DNA of 64,000 bases from Albibacillus kandeliae (GTDB lineage: Bacteria > Pseudomonadota > Alphaproteobacteria > Rhodobacterales > Rhodobacteraceae): positions 1-64,000 of the forward strand of contig NZ_QEHM01000009.1 in assembly GCF_003116585.1 (NCBI RefSeq), given 5' to 3'. Of this stretch, positions 1 through 8,401 are shown one piece after another (within the stretch, counting starts at the first letter, position 1; each line of letters starts with the position of its first letter). A program made the translations under genes and the position numbers. Below the pieces are notes generated by a model. It made no database searches and was not told the DNA's origin. It was given only the letters and a program-made list of their open reading frames with translations.

Positions 1-356
1 CGCTGCTGCGCGGCGTTGACCGTGAAGGCGTCGAGCGTGGCCAGGTTCTCTGCAAGCCGGGCTCGGTGACTCCGCACACCAAGTTCGAAGCCGAAGCCTA
101 CATCCTGACCAAGGAAGAAGGCGGCCGTCACACCCCGTTCTTCGCGAACTACCGTCCGCAGTTCTACTTCCGGACCACCGACGTGACCGGGACCGTGACG
201 CTGGCCGAAGGCACCGAAATGGTGATGCCGGGCGACAACGTCTCCTTCGGCGTCGAGCTGATCGCACCGATCGCCATGGAAAACGGCCTCCGCTTCGCAA
301 TCCGCGAAGGCGGCCGCACCGTGGGCGCCGGCGTGGTGTCGAAAATCGTCGAGTAA
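1..356 (+). CDS. tuf: Elongation factor Tu, C-terminal part (partial)
   Basis: The open frame enters from the left edge (first full codon at 3) and ends with TAA at 354-356, so about 117 C-terminal codons are visible. These are the end of domain 2 and domain 3 of EF-Tu, the GTPase that brings aminoacyl-tRNA to the ribosome. Recognisable stretches are [16 protein letters not shown], the [13 protein letters not shown] strand and the [14 protein letters not shown] segment near the end; the GTPase domain lies outside the window. Its position directly upstream of rpsJ fits the usual str-S10 junction. A terminator hairpin follows the stop. Confidence 0.97.
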   Translation, partial: LLRGVDREGVERGQVLCKPGSVTPHTKFEAEAYILTKEEGGRHTPFFANYRPQFYFRTTDVTGTVTLAEGTEMVMPGDNVSFGVELIAPIAMENGLRFAIREGGRTVGAGVVSKIVE

Positions 357-373
357 GGTTCGCCTGACCCGAT

Positions 374-400
374 GACCCCGGCCCTGCGCCGGGGTCTCTT
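374..400 (+). terminator. Intrinsic terminator after tuf
   Basis: A perfect 9-bp stem (374-382 with 388-396, GACCCCGGC/GCCGGGGTC) closes a 5-nt loop and is followed by the pyrimidine run TCTCTTCCC. It starts 18 bases after the tuf stop and would separate the str operon from rpsJ. The T tract is imperfect, so termination may be partial. Confidence 0.65.
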
Positions 401-570
401 CCCGCCAAAGGCTTCGGTCCGAGGCGGGTTCCATTTTGAGGGCCAAGCGCCAAGGCCCCGGAGACGCTCCGGACCGGCGCAAGGCCCGAAAGACAAAAGG
501 TTCGACGAGGGGCCCTGATGAGCATGGCTCCTCCTCTCAACTTGAAAAGCCCTTGAAGGGGACGACTGAC

Positions 571-891
571 ATGGCAATGCAAAGCCAAAACATCCGTATC
601 CGGCTGAAGGCGTTCGATTACCGTGTGCTGGATGCCAGCACGCAGGAAATCGTGAACACCGCCAAGCGGACCGGCGCCAACGTACGTGGCCCGATCCCGC
701 TGCCGAACAAGATCGAGAAATTCACCGTTCTGCGTGGTCCCCACGTCGACAAGAAATCCCGTGACCAGTTCGAAATCCGCACGCACAAGCGCCTGCTGGA
801 TATCGTTGATCCGACCCCGCAGACGGTGGACGCGCTGATGAAGCTCGACCTCGCCGCCGGCGTGGACGTCGAAATCAAGCTGCAATCGTAA
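571..891 (+). CDS. rpsJ: 30S ribosomal protein S10
   Basis: A 106-residue S10 protein of the small subunit head, which also serves as the NusE antitermination factor. Typical S10 features are visible: the [14 protein letters not shown] strand at residues 8-21, the [12 protein letters not shown] loop and the [16 protein letters not shown] helix. The reading frame is open upstream to 436, but ATG 571 is chosen because homology begins at once and an AAGGGG motif lies about 10 bases before it. It is the first gene of the rpsJ-rplC-rplD-rplW group. Confidence 0.97.
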   Translation: MAMQSQNIRIRLKAFDYRVLDASTQEIVNTAKRTGANVRGPIPLPNKIEKFTVLRGPHVDKKSRDQFEIRTHKRLLDIVDPTPQTVDALMKLDLAAGVDVEIKLQS

Positions 892-909
892 GCGAGGAGG
901 GCAGTAGAC

Positions 910-1773
910 ATGTTGCGCTCTGGAATTATCGCAAAGAAAGTCGGGATGACCCGCCTCTTCCTCGAAGACGGCAAGCAGGTCCCCGTTACCGTTCTGCAAC
1001 TGGACAAGCTGCAGGTCGTGGCACAGCGTACCGCTGAGAAAGACGGCTACACCGCCGTTCAGCTCGGCGCGGGCTCGGCCAAGGCCAAGCGCGTGAGCCA
1101 GGCGATGCGCGGCCACTTCGCCGCCGCGTCGGTGGAACCCAAGCGGAAGATCGCGGAATTCCGCGTCGACCCCGAGAACCTGATCAACGTCGGTGAGGAA
1201 ATCACCGCTGACCACTACTTCGCTGGTCAGTACGTCGACGTTGCCGGTACCTCGATCGGTAAAGGCTTCGCCGGTGCCATGAAGCGGCACAACTTCGGCG
1301 GTCTGCGCGCCTCGCACGGTGTGTCGATCAGCCACCGTTCGCACGGTTCGACCGGTCAGTGCCAGGATCCGGGCAAGGTCTTCAAAGGCAAGAAGATGGC
1401 CGGTCACATGGGTGCCGTGCGCGTCACCACCCAGAACCTCGAAGTCGTGAAAACCGACGCCGAGCGTGGCCTGATCATGGTCAAGGGTGCGGTTCCGGGT
1501 TCCAAGGGTGGCTGGGTCACCGTCAAGGACGCCGTGAAGAAGCCGTTCCCCGAGAACGCGATCCTGCCCGCCGCGCTGAAGTCGGCCGCCGAAGCTGCTG
1601 CCAAGGCCGCTGAAGAAGCTGCCGCCGCTGCTGCCGCCGAGGCCGAAGCAGAAGCCAAGCGTCTCGCCGAAGAGCAGGCCGCCGCTGAAGCAGCCGCGCT
1701 GAAGGAAGCTGAAGCCTCGATCGAAGCCGACAAGGCCGAGGGCGAAGCCGAGAAGAAGGAAGGCGAAGAATGA
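910..1773 (+). CDS. rplC: 50S ribosomal protein L3 with long C-terminal tail
   Basis: L3 is an early-assembling large-subunit protein that reaches toward the peptidyl transferase centre. The globular part starts with [17 protein letters not shown] and contains the [15 protein letters not shown] loop and the GKKMAGHMG signature. The core ends near residue 215. It is followed by about 70 residues made almost only of Ala, Glu and Lys, expected to form a charged helix or coiled coil. Total length is 287, against about 209 in E. coli. Extended L3 tails are, to my knowledge, known in this family of bacteria. GGAGGG precedes the start, and the stop overlaps rplD in ATGA. Confidence 0.97.
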   Translation: MLRSGIIAKKVGMTRLFLEDGKQVPVTVLQLDKLQVVAQRTAEKDGYTAVQLGAGSAKAKRVSQAMRGHFAAASVEPKRKIAEFRVDPENLINVGEEITADHYFAGQYVDVAGTSIGKGFAGAMKRHNFGGLRASHGVSISHRSHGSTGQCQDPGKVFKGKKMAGHMGAVRVTTQNLEVVKTDAERGLIMVKGAVPGSKGGWVTVKDAVKKPFPENAILPAALKSAAEAAAKAAEEAAAAAAAEAEAEAKRLAEEQAAAEAAALKEAEASIEADKAEGEAEKKEGEE

Positions 1774-2387
1774 AACTCGACGTCATCAACCTGGACGGCA
1801 GCGCAGCCGGCAGCGTGGACCTGGACGAGGCCCTGTTCGGTCTCGAGCCCCGCGCAGACATCCTGCACCGCGTGGTCCGCTGGCAGCGTAACAACGCGCA
1901 GGCCGGTACCCACAAGGTCAAGACCCGCTCGGAAACCAGCTACTCGACCAAGAAGATCTATCGCCAGAAGGGCACCGGCGGCGCACGCCACGGTGACAAG
2001 AACGCGCCGATCTTCCGTCACGGTGGTATCTACAAGGGCCCGACCCCGCGCAGCCACGGTCACGACCTGACCAAGAAGTTCCGCAAGCTGGGTCTGCGTC
2101 ACGCGCTGTCCGCCAAGGCCAAAGCCGGCGAACTGGTCGTCATCGCCTCTGCAGAGGCTGACGGCAAGACCAGCGCGCTGGCCAAGCAGGTCGCAAAACT
2201 CGGCTGGAAGCGTGCGCTGATCATCGACGGCGCCGCAGTCAACGAGAACTTTGCCAAGGCCGCCCGCAACATCGAAGGTCTGGATATCCTGCCGTCGATG
2301 GGCGCAAACGTTTATGACATCCTCAAGCGTGACACCCTGGTGATCACCAAGGCGGGTGTCGAAGCACTGGAGGCTCGACTGAAATGA
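1770..2387 (+). CDS. rplD: 50S ribosomal protein L4
   Basis: A 205-residue L4 protein that lines the peptide exit tunnel. The conserved tunnel loop region is present ([19 protein letters not shown], then [19 protein letters not shown]). The start codon overlaps the rplC stop by four bases and its own stop overlaps rplW the same way, indicating translational coupling. In E. coli L4 represses its own operon by binding the S10 leader; I could not identify an equivalent leader fold upstream of rpsJ here. Confidence 0.97.
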   Translation: MKLDVINLDGSAAGSVDLDEALFGLEPRADILHRVVRWQRNNAQAGTHKVKTRSETSYSTKKIYRQKGTGGARHGDKNAPIFRHGGIYKGPTPRSHGHDLTKKFRKLGLRHALSAKAKAGELVVIASAEADGKTSALAKQVAKLGWKRALIIDGAAVNENFAKAARNIEGLDILPSMGANVYDILKRDTLVITKAGVEALEARLK

Positions 2388-2680
2388 GCGCGAAGGCAGA
2401 ACACTACGACGTGATCCGCAAGCCGATCATCACCGAGAAAGCCACCATGGCCTCCGAGGCCAACGCGGTTGTTTTCGAAGTGTCGATCGACAGCTCCAAG
2501 CCGCAGATCAAAGAGGCCGTCGAGGCTCTCTTCGGTGTCAAGGTGAAGGCGGTCAACACCACCATCACCAAGGGCAAGGTCAAGCGGTTCCGCGGCCAGC
2601 TGGGCAAGCGGAAGGACATCAAGAAGGCCTACGTGACCCTCGAAGAGGGCAACACGATCGACGTGACCACCGGTCTGTGA
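2384..2680 (+). CDS. rplW: 50S ribosomal protein L23
   Basis: A 98-residue L23 protein at the polypeptide exit site, docking point for trigger factor and SRP. Seen motifs are the [14 protein letters not shown] start and the [16 protein letters not shown] loop that contacts 23S rRNA. It overlaps rplD by four bases. It is the last gene before a 1.3-kb interruption of the ribosomal operon: three tandem terminator-bearing repeats follow, then a gene on the opposite strand, before rplB resumes. Confidence 0.97.
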   Translation: MSAKAEHYDVIRKPIITEKATMASEANAVVFEVSIDSSKPQIKEAVEALFGVKVKAVNTTITKGKVKRFRGQLGKRKDIKKAYVTLEEGNTIDVTTGL

Positions 2681-2780
2681 TCCTGACCGTCCCGGGCTCG
2701 CCTCGGGACATCGGAGGAATTGCAGAAACCGCTGGCCGCGCGGCCCCGGATCAGGTCCGGGGCGGGTCGGACCAGAACAG

Positions 2781-2811
2781 AAGCCCCTCGCGGAAACGCG
2801 GGGGGCTTTTT
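2781..2811 (+). terminator. Intrinsic terminator, repeat unit 1
   Basis: A 12-bp stem (AAGCCCCTCGCG with CGCGGGGGGCTT, one T-G pair) is closed by a GAAA tetraloop and followed by TTTTT-type sequence. It lies about 100 bases after the rplW stop and should end rpsJ-rplCDW transcription. Confidence 0.75.
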
Positions 2812-2918
2812 CACTTGATCCACCCCGTCCCGGACTTGATCCGGGACCCCGCGGGGATCGCGGCAACCCGATGGTCTAGAGGCCGCGGATCGGGTCCGGG
2901 GCGCAGTGCACAAGAACG

Positions 2919-2949
2919 AAGCCCCTCGCGGATATTCGGGGGGCTTTTC
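2919..2949 (+). terminator. Intrinsic terminator, repeat unit 2
   Basis: A second copy of the unit-1 hairpin: the outer 10 pairs (AAGCCCCTCG) are kept, the loop is changed to a longer one containing GATATT, and TTTTCAC follows. It would act as a back-up terminator for readthrough from unit 1. Confidence 0.65.
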
Positions 2950-3056
2950 ACTTTCTCCACCCCGTCCCGGACTTGATCCGGGACCCCGCAGGGATCGCAG
3001 CAAACCGTTGGCCGCGCGGCCCCGGATCAGGTCCGGGGCGCGTTACGTTGGAAAAC

Positions 3057-3088
3057 AAAGCCCCCTGCGGGAAGCCGGGGGAGACTTT
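3057..3088. terminator. Degenerate terminator hairpin, repeat unit 3
   Basis: AAAG-CCCCC pairs with GGGGG-AGA-CTTT around a loop, with a three-base bulge. It sits just past the 3' end of the minus-strand SRPBCC gene (stop at 3109) and could serve both directions, since A-rich and T-rich flanks are present on both sides. Confidence 0.5.
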
Positions 3089-3108
3089 GCCTTCAGCCCG
3101 CTCCGCCC

Positions 3109-3522
3109 TCAGAGACGCTCCACATACCCCTTGAAACTGTCGAGGATGGCCTGCCACCCCTGCCGCTGCATCTCGGCGGGGTTCTGGCTCTCCGCATCAA
3201 AGGTGGTCCTGACGCGGGTGTCACTGCCTTCGGGGATGAACTCCACTTCGACCATTCGGTCGTCATCCATGCGAGAGACCAGCTTGCGCCCGGGCACGAC
3301 CTCGTCATGCGTCATGCCGAGATCGAAGCCGAAGCCGCCGTCCTTGGCCTCCATGCGGGCGTTGTACCGCCCGCCCGGTCGAAGGTCATTTTCGGCGGAC
3401 GGGCAATGCCAGTCTGGCGACGCAAAGTTCCATGACGTGATATGTTCGGGTTGGGTGTAGCATTGCCAGACCAGGTCCGGTGCGGCGCCGACCAGCGCCT
3501 CGATGGTGATCTTCTCGCTCAT
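3109..3522 (-). CDS. SRPBCC (AHSA1-like) domain protein
   Basis: A 137-residue protein with the START/AHSA1 fold pattern. It begins with ITIEALVGAAPDLVWQCYTQ and has WNFASPDWHCPSAENDLRPG, the usual ADxxxGG-like turn, and ends in a helix (GWQAILDSFKGYVERL). AHSA1-like proteins bind hydrophobic ligands or act as Hsp90-type co-chaperones; no ligand can be inferred here. A clear GGAGG lies five bases before ATG at 3522. The gene runs against the ribosomal genes and occupies the rplW-rplB gap, which is normally only a few bases wide. Family confidence is high, function unknown. Confidence 0.88.
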   Translation of the reverse strand: MSEKITIEALVGAAPDLVWQCYTQPEHITSWNFASPDWHCPSAENDLRPGGRYNARMEAKDGGFGFDLGMTHDEVVPGRKLVSRMDDDRMVEVEFIPEGSDTRVRTTFDAESQNPAEMQRQGWQAILDSFKGYVERL

Positions 3523-3687
3523 GTGTCCTCCGGTGATATCAGGGTGGCCTCCGCCTCGGATGGATCAAGGCTGACACGTCACGGCAAATCAACCGCGAAC
3601 CGGCTGGGGACGACACAGGCGGCTGGAGGTCGCCGACTGCGGTTGAGGGCTTTGGGGGAAACCGGCGGTCCCGGCAGGAGACAGGCC

Positions 3688-3716
3688 TTGACCCGGTAAG
3701 GACTCTCTAATAGATG
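3688..3716 (+). promoter_or_regulatory. Candidate promoter for the rplB-rplP unit
   Basis: TTGACC at 3688-3693 is followed after 17 bases by TAGATG (3711-3716), a weak -10; an alternative TAATAG at 3708 leaves only 14 bases. It lies in the gap after three terminators, where a new promoter is needed. The leader would be about 250 bases and contain the REP palindromes. Consensus match is only moderate. Confidence 0.3.
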
Positions 3717-3727
3717 GACCCATCGCC

Positions 3728-3830
3728 GAGGCCCCGGGATTCGTTCCGGGGCCTCGTGATATTGTCCCGTCACCGTTCCGGGCCCGACCCGGAACCTCGT
3801 GCAGGGGCCCCGGAGATCATCCGGGGCGGG
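3728..3830. repeat. Cluster of REP-like palindromes
   Basis: Three inverted repeats of the same style as those after rplW: GAGGCCCCGGGA...TTCCGGGGCCTC (about 3728-3755), TTCCGGGCCCGACCCGGAA (about 3776-3794) and GGCCCCGGAGATCATCCGGG (about 3807-3826). All follow the pattern CCCCGG-spacer-CCGGGG. None is followed by a T tract, so they look like dispersed extragenic palindromes, not terminators. Confidence 0.6.
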
Positions 3831-3974
3831 GTAGGGACGCACTGAACCGGGGACCTTCGGGGCCCTAGAACCCGGGTAGTCTGTCGGATGCGGCCTGTTC
3901 CAGCTGCACGGCAAGTACCCAATACATAGCGGTCCAGATCATCGGGCCGCGTTTGCTAACGGAAGACAGAAAGC

Positions 3975-4817
3975 ATGGCACTCAAGTCGTATAAGCCGAC
4001 GACGCCGGGCCAGCGCGGGCTGGTGCTGATCGACCGTTCGGAGCTGTGGAAAGGACGCCCCGTCAAAGCCCTCACCGAGGGTCTGACGAAGTCGGGCGGC
4101 CGGAACAACACCGGACGTATCACCTCTCGCCGTCGCGGCGGTGGCGCAAAGCGCCTCTATCGTATCGTCGATTTCAAGCGGACCAAGTTCGACGTTGCAG
4201 GCATCGTTGCCCGCATCGAATATGACCCGAACCGGACCGCGTTCATTGCGCTGATCCAGTATGATGATGGCGAGCAAGCCTACATCCTGGCCCCCCAGCG
4301 TCTCGCAGTCGGCGACAAAGTCGTCGCAGGCGCCAAGGTCGACATCAAGCCCGGTAACGCGATGCCCTTCTCGGGCATGCCGATCGGTACGATCGTCCAC
4401 AACATCGAGATGAAGCCCGGCAAGGGCGGCCAGATCGCACGCGCTGCAGGCACCTACGCCCAGTTCGTCGGTCGCGATGGCGGCTACGCCCAGATCCGCC
4501 TGTCCTCGGGCGAACTGCGCATGGTCCGTCAGGAATGCATGGCCACCGTCGGTGCCGTGTCCAACCCGGACAACTCGAACCAGAACTTCGGTAAAGCCGG
4601 TCGTATGCGCCACTATGGCAAGCGTCCGAGCGTCCGCGGCGTGGTTATGAACCCGATCGATCACCCCCACGGCGGTGGTGAAGGCCGGACCTCCGGTGGT
4701 CGTCACCCGGTGACGCCCTGGGGCAAGCCGACCAAGGGTGCCAAGACCCGCAACCGTAACAAGGCGTCGAGCAAGCTCATCATCCGCTCGCGGCATGCCA
4801 AGAAGAAAGGGCGCTAA
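3975..4817 (+). CDS. rplB: 50S ribosomal protein L2
   Basis: L2 (280 residues) is essential for subunit association and peptidyl transferase activity. The near-universal motif [13 protein letters not shown] lies around residue 226, including the histidine known to be critical in the family. The N-terminal OB/SH3-like part and the basic tail ([15 protein letters not shown]) are complete. It resumes the S10 operon after the interruption and is followed by rpsS after three bases. Confidence 0.97.
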   Translation: MALKSYKPTTPGQRGLVLIDRSELWKGRPVKALTEGLTKSGGRNNTGRITSRRRGGGAKRLYRIVDFKRTKFDVAGIVARIEYDPNRTAFIALIQYDDGEQAYILAPQRLAVGDKVVAGAKVDIKPGNAMPFSGMPIGTIVHNIEMKPGKGGQIARAAGTYAQFVGRDGGYAQIRLSSGELRMVRQECMATVGAVSNPDNSNQNFGKAGRMRHYGKRPSVRGVVMNPIDHPHGGGEGRTSGGRHPVTPWGKPTKGAKTRNRNKASSKLIIRSRHAKKKGR

Positions 4818-4820
4818 CAT

Positions 4821-5099
4821 ATGTCTCGCTCTGTATGGAAAGGCCCCTTCGTCGACGCTTACGTGCTGAAAAAAGCCGAAGCGGCCCGCGATTCCGGCCG
4901 TCACGAAGTCATCAAGATCTGGTCGCGCCGCTCGACGATCCTGCCCCAGTTCGTGGGCCTGACGTTTGGCGTCTACAACGGCAAGAAACACGTCCCTGTC
5001 AACGTCACGGAAGACATGATCGGTCAGAAGTTCGGTGAGTACTCGCCGACCCGGACCTATTACGGTCACGCCGCTGACAAGAAAGCGAAGCGGAAGTAA
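4821..5099 (+). CDS. rpsS: 30S ribosomal protein S19
   Basis: A 92-residue S19 protein, which forms a head complex with S13. It starts [18 protein letters not shown] and contains the family motif [18 protein letters not shown] and [19 protein letters not shown]. The intergenic distances to rplB and rplV are three bases each, so the genes are cotranscribed. Confidence 0.97.
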   Translation: MSRSVWKGPFVDAYVLKKAEAARDSGRHEVIKIWSRRSTILPQFVGLTFGVYNGKKHVPVNVTEDMIGQKFGEYSPTRTYYGHAADKKAKRK

Positions 5100-5102
5100 G
5101 CC

Positions 5103-5483
5103 ATGAGCAAGGATAAGAATCCCCGTCGCGTGGCAGACAACGAAGCAATGGCAAAACTGCGCATGCTCCGTACCTCGCCGCAAAAGCTGAACCTGGTTGC
5201 TGCGATGATCCGCGGCAAGAAGGTTGAAAAGGCCCTGAACGACCTGACCTTCTCGAAGAAGCGGATCGCGGTTGACGTGAAGAAATGCCTTCAGTCCGCC
5301 ATCGCGAACGCCGAGAACAACCACAACCTGGACGTCGATGAACTGATCGTCGCCGAGGCCTATGTGGGCAAGAACCTGACCATGAAGCGCGGTCGCCCGC
5401 GTGCCCGTGGCCGGTTCGGCAAGATCATCAAGCCGTTCTCGGAGATCACCATCAAGGTGCGTCAAGTTGAGGAGCAAGCCTAA
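5103..5483 (+). CDS. rplV: 50S ribosomal protein L22
   Basis: L22 (126 residues) binds all domains of 23S rRNA, and its beta hairpin lines the exit tunnel. The core [18 protein letters not shown] and the hairpin tip [15 protein letters not shown] are clear. The single-base overlap with rpsC (TAATG at 5481-5485) indicates coupling. Confidence 0.97.
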   Translation: MSKDKNPRRVADNEAMAKLRMLRTSPQKLNLVAAMIRGKKVEKALNDLTFSKKRIAVDVKKCLQSAIANAENNHNLDVDELIVAEAYVGKNLTMKRGRPRARGRFGKIIKPFSEITIKVRQVEEQA

Positions 5484-6190
5484 TGGGTAACAAAGTCAAT
5501 CCGATTGGCATGCGCCTGCAGGTGAACCGCACCTGGGACAGCCGCTGGTATGCCGACACCAAGGATTACGGTGATCTTCTGCTGGAAGACCTGAAGATCC
5601 GCGACTTCATCAAGGAAGAGTGCAAGCAGGCCGGCGTGGCCCGCGTGATCATCGAGCGTCCGCACAAGAAGTGCCGCGTCACGATCCACACGGCTCGCCC
5701 CGGTGTCATCATTGGCAAGAAAGGCGCGGACATCGAAGTCCTGCGCAAGAAGATTGCCAACATGACCGCAAGCGAACTGCACCTCAACATCGTCGAAGTG
5801 CGCAAGCCCGAGCTCGACGCTGCCCTGGTCGGTGAGTCCATCGCCCAGCAGCTGGAGCGCCGCGTGTCCTTCCGTCGCGCCATGAAGCGTGCGGTTCAGA
5901 ACGCCATGCGCATGGGCGCGCTGGGTATCCGTGTGAACGTTGCCGGCCGTCTGGGCGGTGCCGAGATCGCACGGACCGAGTGGTACCGCGAAGGCCGCGT
6001 TCCGCTCCACACCCTGCGTGCAGACATCGACTATGCACACGTCGAAGCCACGACCGCCTACGGGATCATCGGGATCAAGACCTGGATCTTCAAAGGCGAG
6101 ATCATGGAGCACGACCCGTCCGCCCGCGACCGCAAGGCGCAGGAAATCCAGGACGGTCCGGCGCCCCGTGGTGCTGGCGGCCGGCGCTAA
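5483..6190 (+). CDS. rpsC: 30S ribosomal protein S3
   Basis: S3 (235 residues) lies at the mRNA entry channel. The type II KH domain is visible with [18 protein letters not shown] around residue 73, followed by the C-terminal domain with [22 protein letters not shown]. The C terminus ends in a short basic Gly/Arg tail. It overlaps rplV by one base and precedes rplP by 12 bases with an AAGGAG site. Confidence 0.97.
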   Translation: MGNKVNPIGMRLQVNRTWDSRWYADTKDYGDLLLEDLKIRDFIKEECKQAGVARVIIERPHKKCRVTIHTARPGVIIGKKGADIEVLRKKIANMTASELHLNIVEVRKPELDAALVGESIAQQLERRVSFRRAMKRAVQNAMRMGALGIRVNVAGRLGGAEIARTEWYREGRVPLHTLRADIDYAHVEATTAYGIIGIKTWIFKGEIMEHDPSARDRKAQEIQDGPAPRGAGGRR

Positions 6191-6202
6191 GGAGACTGAA
6201 AA

Positions 6203-6616
6203 ATGCTTCAACCTAAGCGTACTAAATTCCGCAAGCAGCATAAGGGCCGGATCAGCGGCGAAGCCAAGGGCGGCAGCGACCTGACGTTCGGCACCTTCGG
6301 CCTCAAGGCCCTGCAGCCCGAGCGCGTCACGGCTCGTCAGATCGAAGCGGCTCGCCGCGCGATGACCCGCCACATGAAGCGTCAGGGCCGTGTCTGGATC
6401 CGTATCTTCCCGGATACGCCGGTCACCTCCAAGCCCACCGAAGTCCGGATGGGTAAAGGTAAGGGTTCGGTCGACTACTGGGCAGCCAAGATCAAACCGG
6501 GCCGGATCATGTTCGAGCTGGACGGTGTTGGCGAAGACATCGCTCGCGAGGCCCTGCGCCTGGCCGCGATGAAGCTGCCGATCAAGACCCGCGTCGTCGT
6601 CCGCGAGGACTGGTAA
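6203..6616 (+). CDS. rplP: 50S ribosomal protein L16
   Basis: L16 (137 residues) organises the A-site region of the large subunit. It starts [16 protein letters not shown] and has the [14 protein letters not shown] and [14 protein letters not shown] signatures. The arginine hydroxylated by the oxygenase RoxA/YcfD in E. coli (Arg81 in VRMGKG) is conserved as Arg82 here. That residue matters because a putative 2-oxoglutarate oxygenase is encoded 1.8 kb downstream. L29 would normally follow directly; instead a terminator and three non-ribosomal genes intervene. Confidence 0.97.
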   Translation: MLQPKRTKFRKQHKGRISGEAKGGSDLTFGTFGLKALQPERVTARQIEAARRAMTRHMKRQGRVWIRIFPDTPVTSKPTEVRMGKGKGSVDYWAAKIKPGRIMFELDGVGEDIAREALRLAAMKLPIKTRVVVREDW

Positions 6617-6647
6617 GCGACAGACGGAGCGATCCGTCGACAGAATT

Positions 6648-6683
6648 GGCCCCCGGCGCGCAAGCGGCGGGGGTTTTCTTTTG
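6648..6683 (+). terminator. Intrinsic terminator after rplP
   Basis: A GC-rich stem (CCCCCG 6650-6655 with CGGGGG 6668-6673) is followed by TTTTCTTTTG. A smaller hairpin (GACGGA-GCGA-TCCGTC, 6623-6638) precedes it. Together they should end the rplB-rplP transcript before the inserted cassette. Confidence 0.75.
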
Positions 6684-6732
6684 CCTGCGGCACGGATTGC
6701 AAAGGCCGGTGATATCGGTGAGTTTCGCGGTC

Positions 6733-7509
6733 ATGGCAACGTGGACCGAACTCGACGAGGAACTCAACCGCTGGACCGAGGCCGGGGTCGTCGCCGATTT
6801 CTGGTGGCGCGACGACGATGCCGAGGCGCCGGGGCCGGAACTGGACCGGCTGCTGGCGCTGGCCGAGGCACATGGGGTGCCCATGCACCTCTCGGTGATC
6901 CCTGTCAGCGGGGTGCCGGAACTGGGCGACCGGCTGGCCCGGGCCCGCGACACCTGGCTGCTGCAGCACGGCTTTGCCCACGTCAACCACGAGCCTGCGG
7001 GCGCGCGGCCCTCCGAAGTCGGGGTGACCCGCGATCTCGGGGCGCAGCTTGACGATATCGGAGAGGGATGGCGTCGTTTATCCGACGCAGGGCTGCCGAA
7101 CTTGCTACCGGTCTTCGTGCCGCCGTGGAACCGGATCGCGGAGACCACCACGGCGCAGCTTCCCGCGCTGGGGTTCCGGATGCTCTCGTCCAGTCTGGCC
7201 CGCGCCAGCGCTACGCCGGTGCCGGGTCTGGCGCAGGTCAACGTGCATGCCGATCCGATCCGCTGGAAGAACGGGGTTGAGTTCCGGGGCGAGGGCAAGT
7301 TCCTTGACTGCGTGGTGGAGCATCTTGCCGACCGCAGGGAAGGGCGTGCGGATGCCGCCGAGCCCACCGGCGTGACAACGCACCACCTGCAGCACGATGC
7401 CGAGATCTGGTCCTTTCTCGAAACCCTCACGGCCCGGCTCAGCGCCCATCCTGCGGTGCGCTGGGTTCGCCTTGCCGATCTTGTTCAAGCCGAGGAGACA
7501 TCATGGTAG
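6733..7509 (+). CDS. Polysaccharide deacetylase-like protein
   Basis: A 258-residue protein resembling the NodB/polysaccharide deacetylase superfamily. The N-terminal DFWWRDDDAEAPG carries the double-Asp metal and catalytic motif. HLSVIPVSG, the HGFAHVNHEPAGARPSE block (metal-binding His residues) and VPPWNRI follow in the expected order. There is no signal peptide, so it appears cytosolic and its substrate is unknown. ATG 6733 is preferred over upstream non-ATG starts because homology begins there; no strong RBS is visible. It overlaps the next gene by seven bases and starts the cassette inserted between rplP and rpmC. Confidence 0.8.
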   Translation: MATWTELDEELNRWTEAGVVADFWWRDDDAEAPGPELDRLLALAEAHGVPMHLSVIPVSGVPELGDRLARARDTWLLQHGFAHVNHEPAGARPSEVGVTRDLGAQLDDIGEGWRRLSDAGLPNLLPVFVPPWNRIAETTTAQLPALGFRMLSSSLARASATPVPGLAQVNVHADPIRWKNGVEFRGEGKFLDCVVEHLADRREGRADAAEPTGVTTHHLQHDAEIWSFLETLTARLSAHPAVRWVRLADLVQAEETSW

Positions 7510-8354
7510 TCATCGCCAAGGCCCGGGATGCCGAACGGGAAGAAATAGCCCTGTTCATGCAGGAGGTCTTTCCCAAGGCCAAGTGGGGCATGGACAAGTG
7601 GCGCGAGGTGCTTTCGGGGCGCTGGAGCGGTAGGGACGACAGCTATGCCGTCACCGTGCGCGACGAGGGCAGGCTGGTCGGTGTGCTTGGGCTGGTAAAG
7701 GCCACGCGCCAGACAGGGGCGGGGCCCCGGACGACGGCCAACATGAGCTCGTGGTACCTGCTGAAGGAATACCGGCAGTACGGGGTCGGCCGTGACATGG
7801 TGGAGTTCGCCGTGCGCGAGGAGGATGCCACGATCACCAACTTCGGCAGCTCGCCGGGCGCGGTGCGTACTGTGCTGAACGCCGGTCTGGCCCCGCTGGA
7901 GAAGGAGCAGCTGATCTGGCGCGCCGGTCACGCGGTCGGGGCGACGGAACTGGTGGACGGCCCGGCCTGCAGCGTCGAAGATCTATCGGCGGGCGAAAAG
8001 CAGATTGCCTTGGATCATGCCGGACTGAACGTCCGCCCCGTGGTGGCCCGTACACTGGACGGGCCCTGTCTGCTCATGGTCTCGGCCCAGCACAAGCACG
8101 ATGACCACGTGACCCATACCGCTTACCACGTGAGCCGGCCCGAGGTCTTCCGGCGCCATGCCCGGGCGATCGCCGGGGCGCTGCTGCCGCAGGGCGACGT
8201 GCTCTCGGTGGACCGGCGCCTGCTGGGCGCCGAGGCCGTAGCGGACGAGGTGGTGCCCTACGAGATTCCGCACTTCTATACCCCGGGGCGCATGGAGCCC
8301 GCCGAGGTGGACCTACTCTACAGCGAAATCGCGATCCTCAACATCAAGCTCTGA
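7503..8354 (+). CDS. GNAT-like acetyltransferase with C-terminal extension
   Basis: A 283-residue protein whose first ~130 residues look like a GNAT fold: IAKARDAEREEIALFMQEVF, then the central strands DSYAVTVRDEGRLVGVLGLV, then SSWYLLKEYRQYGVGRDMV, which resembles motif A (RxxGxG/A) that binds acetyl-CoA. The remaining ~150 residues have no obvious motif and may be a second degenerate fold. The substrate is unknown. It overlaps the upstream deacetylase-like gene by seven bases and has an AGGAGA-type RBS inside it, so the two are coupled. Confidence 0.72.
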   Translation: MVVIAKARDAEREEIALFMQEVFPKAKWGMDKWREVLSGRWSGRDDSYAVTVRDEGRLVGVLGLVKATRQTGAGPRTTANMSSWYLLKEYRQYGVGRDMVEFAVREEDATITNFGSSPGAVRTVLNAGLAPLEKEQLIWRAGHAVGATELVDGPACSVEDLSAGEKQIALDHAGLNVRPVVARTLDGPCLLMVSAQHKHDDHVTHTAYHVSRPEVFRRHARAIAGALLPQGDVLSVDRRLLGAEAVADEVVPYEIPHFYTPGRMEPAEVDLLYSEIAILNIKL

Positions 8355-8401
8355 TCCTGCGGGCTCTCGCCAGACCCGGTGGCTTGCGCTAAGACGCGGC
8401 C

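Larger units (their letters stand above)
2740..3087. repeat. Three tandem ~138-bp units rich in palindromes
   Basis: This fills the gene-free stretch between rplW and the SRPBCC gene (2681-3108). The marker GGCCCCGGATCAGGTCCGGG occurs at 2742 and 3018, with a degenerate copy at 2881. The palindrome CGTCCCGGACTTGATCCGGG recurs at about 2825 and 2962. A hairpin starting AAGCCCC recurs at 2781, 2919 and 3058. These anchors give a period of 137-139 bases, so this is a true tandem duplication. Each unit holds one REP-like palindrome and one terminator-like hairpin. The third unit is the most degenerate. Confidence 0.85.
3523..3974. other. Gene-free spacer before rplB
   Basis: This 452-base stretch holds the promoter side of the SRPBCC gene, two or three GC-rich palindromes of the REP type (about 3730-3754, 3776-3797, 3806-3829) and presumably the promoter for rplB onward. 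No open frame in it looks coding. A GGAAG ribosome-binding motif lies just before rplB. Confidence 0.7.

Noticed and set aside
436-570. N-terminal extension of S10 in the open frame
   Set aside because: Homology begins at ATG 571 with its own RBS, and the extension overlaps leader sequence.
3939-5477. A 512-codon minus-strand frame over rplB-rpsS-rplV
   Set aside because: It is antisense to three certain ribosomal protein genes and has no motif; it is a composition artefact.
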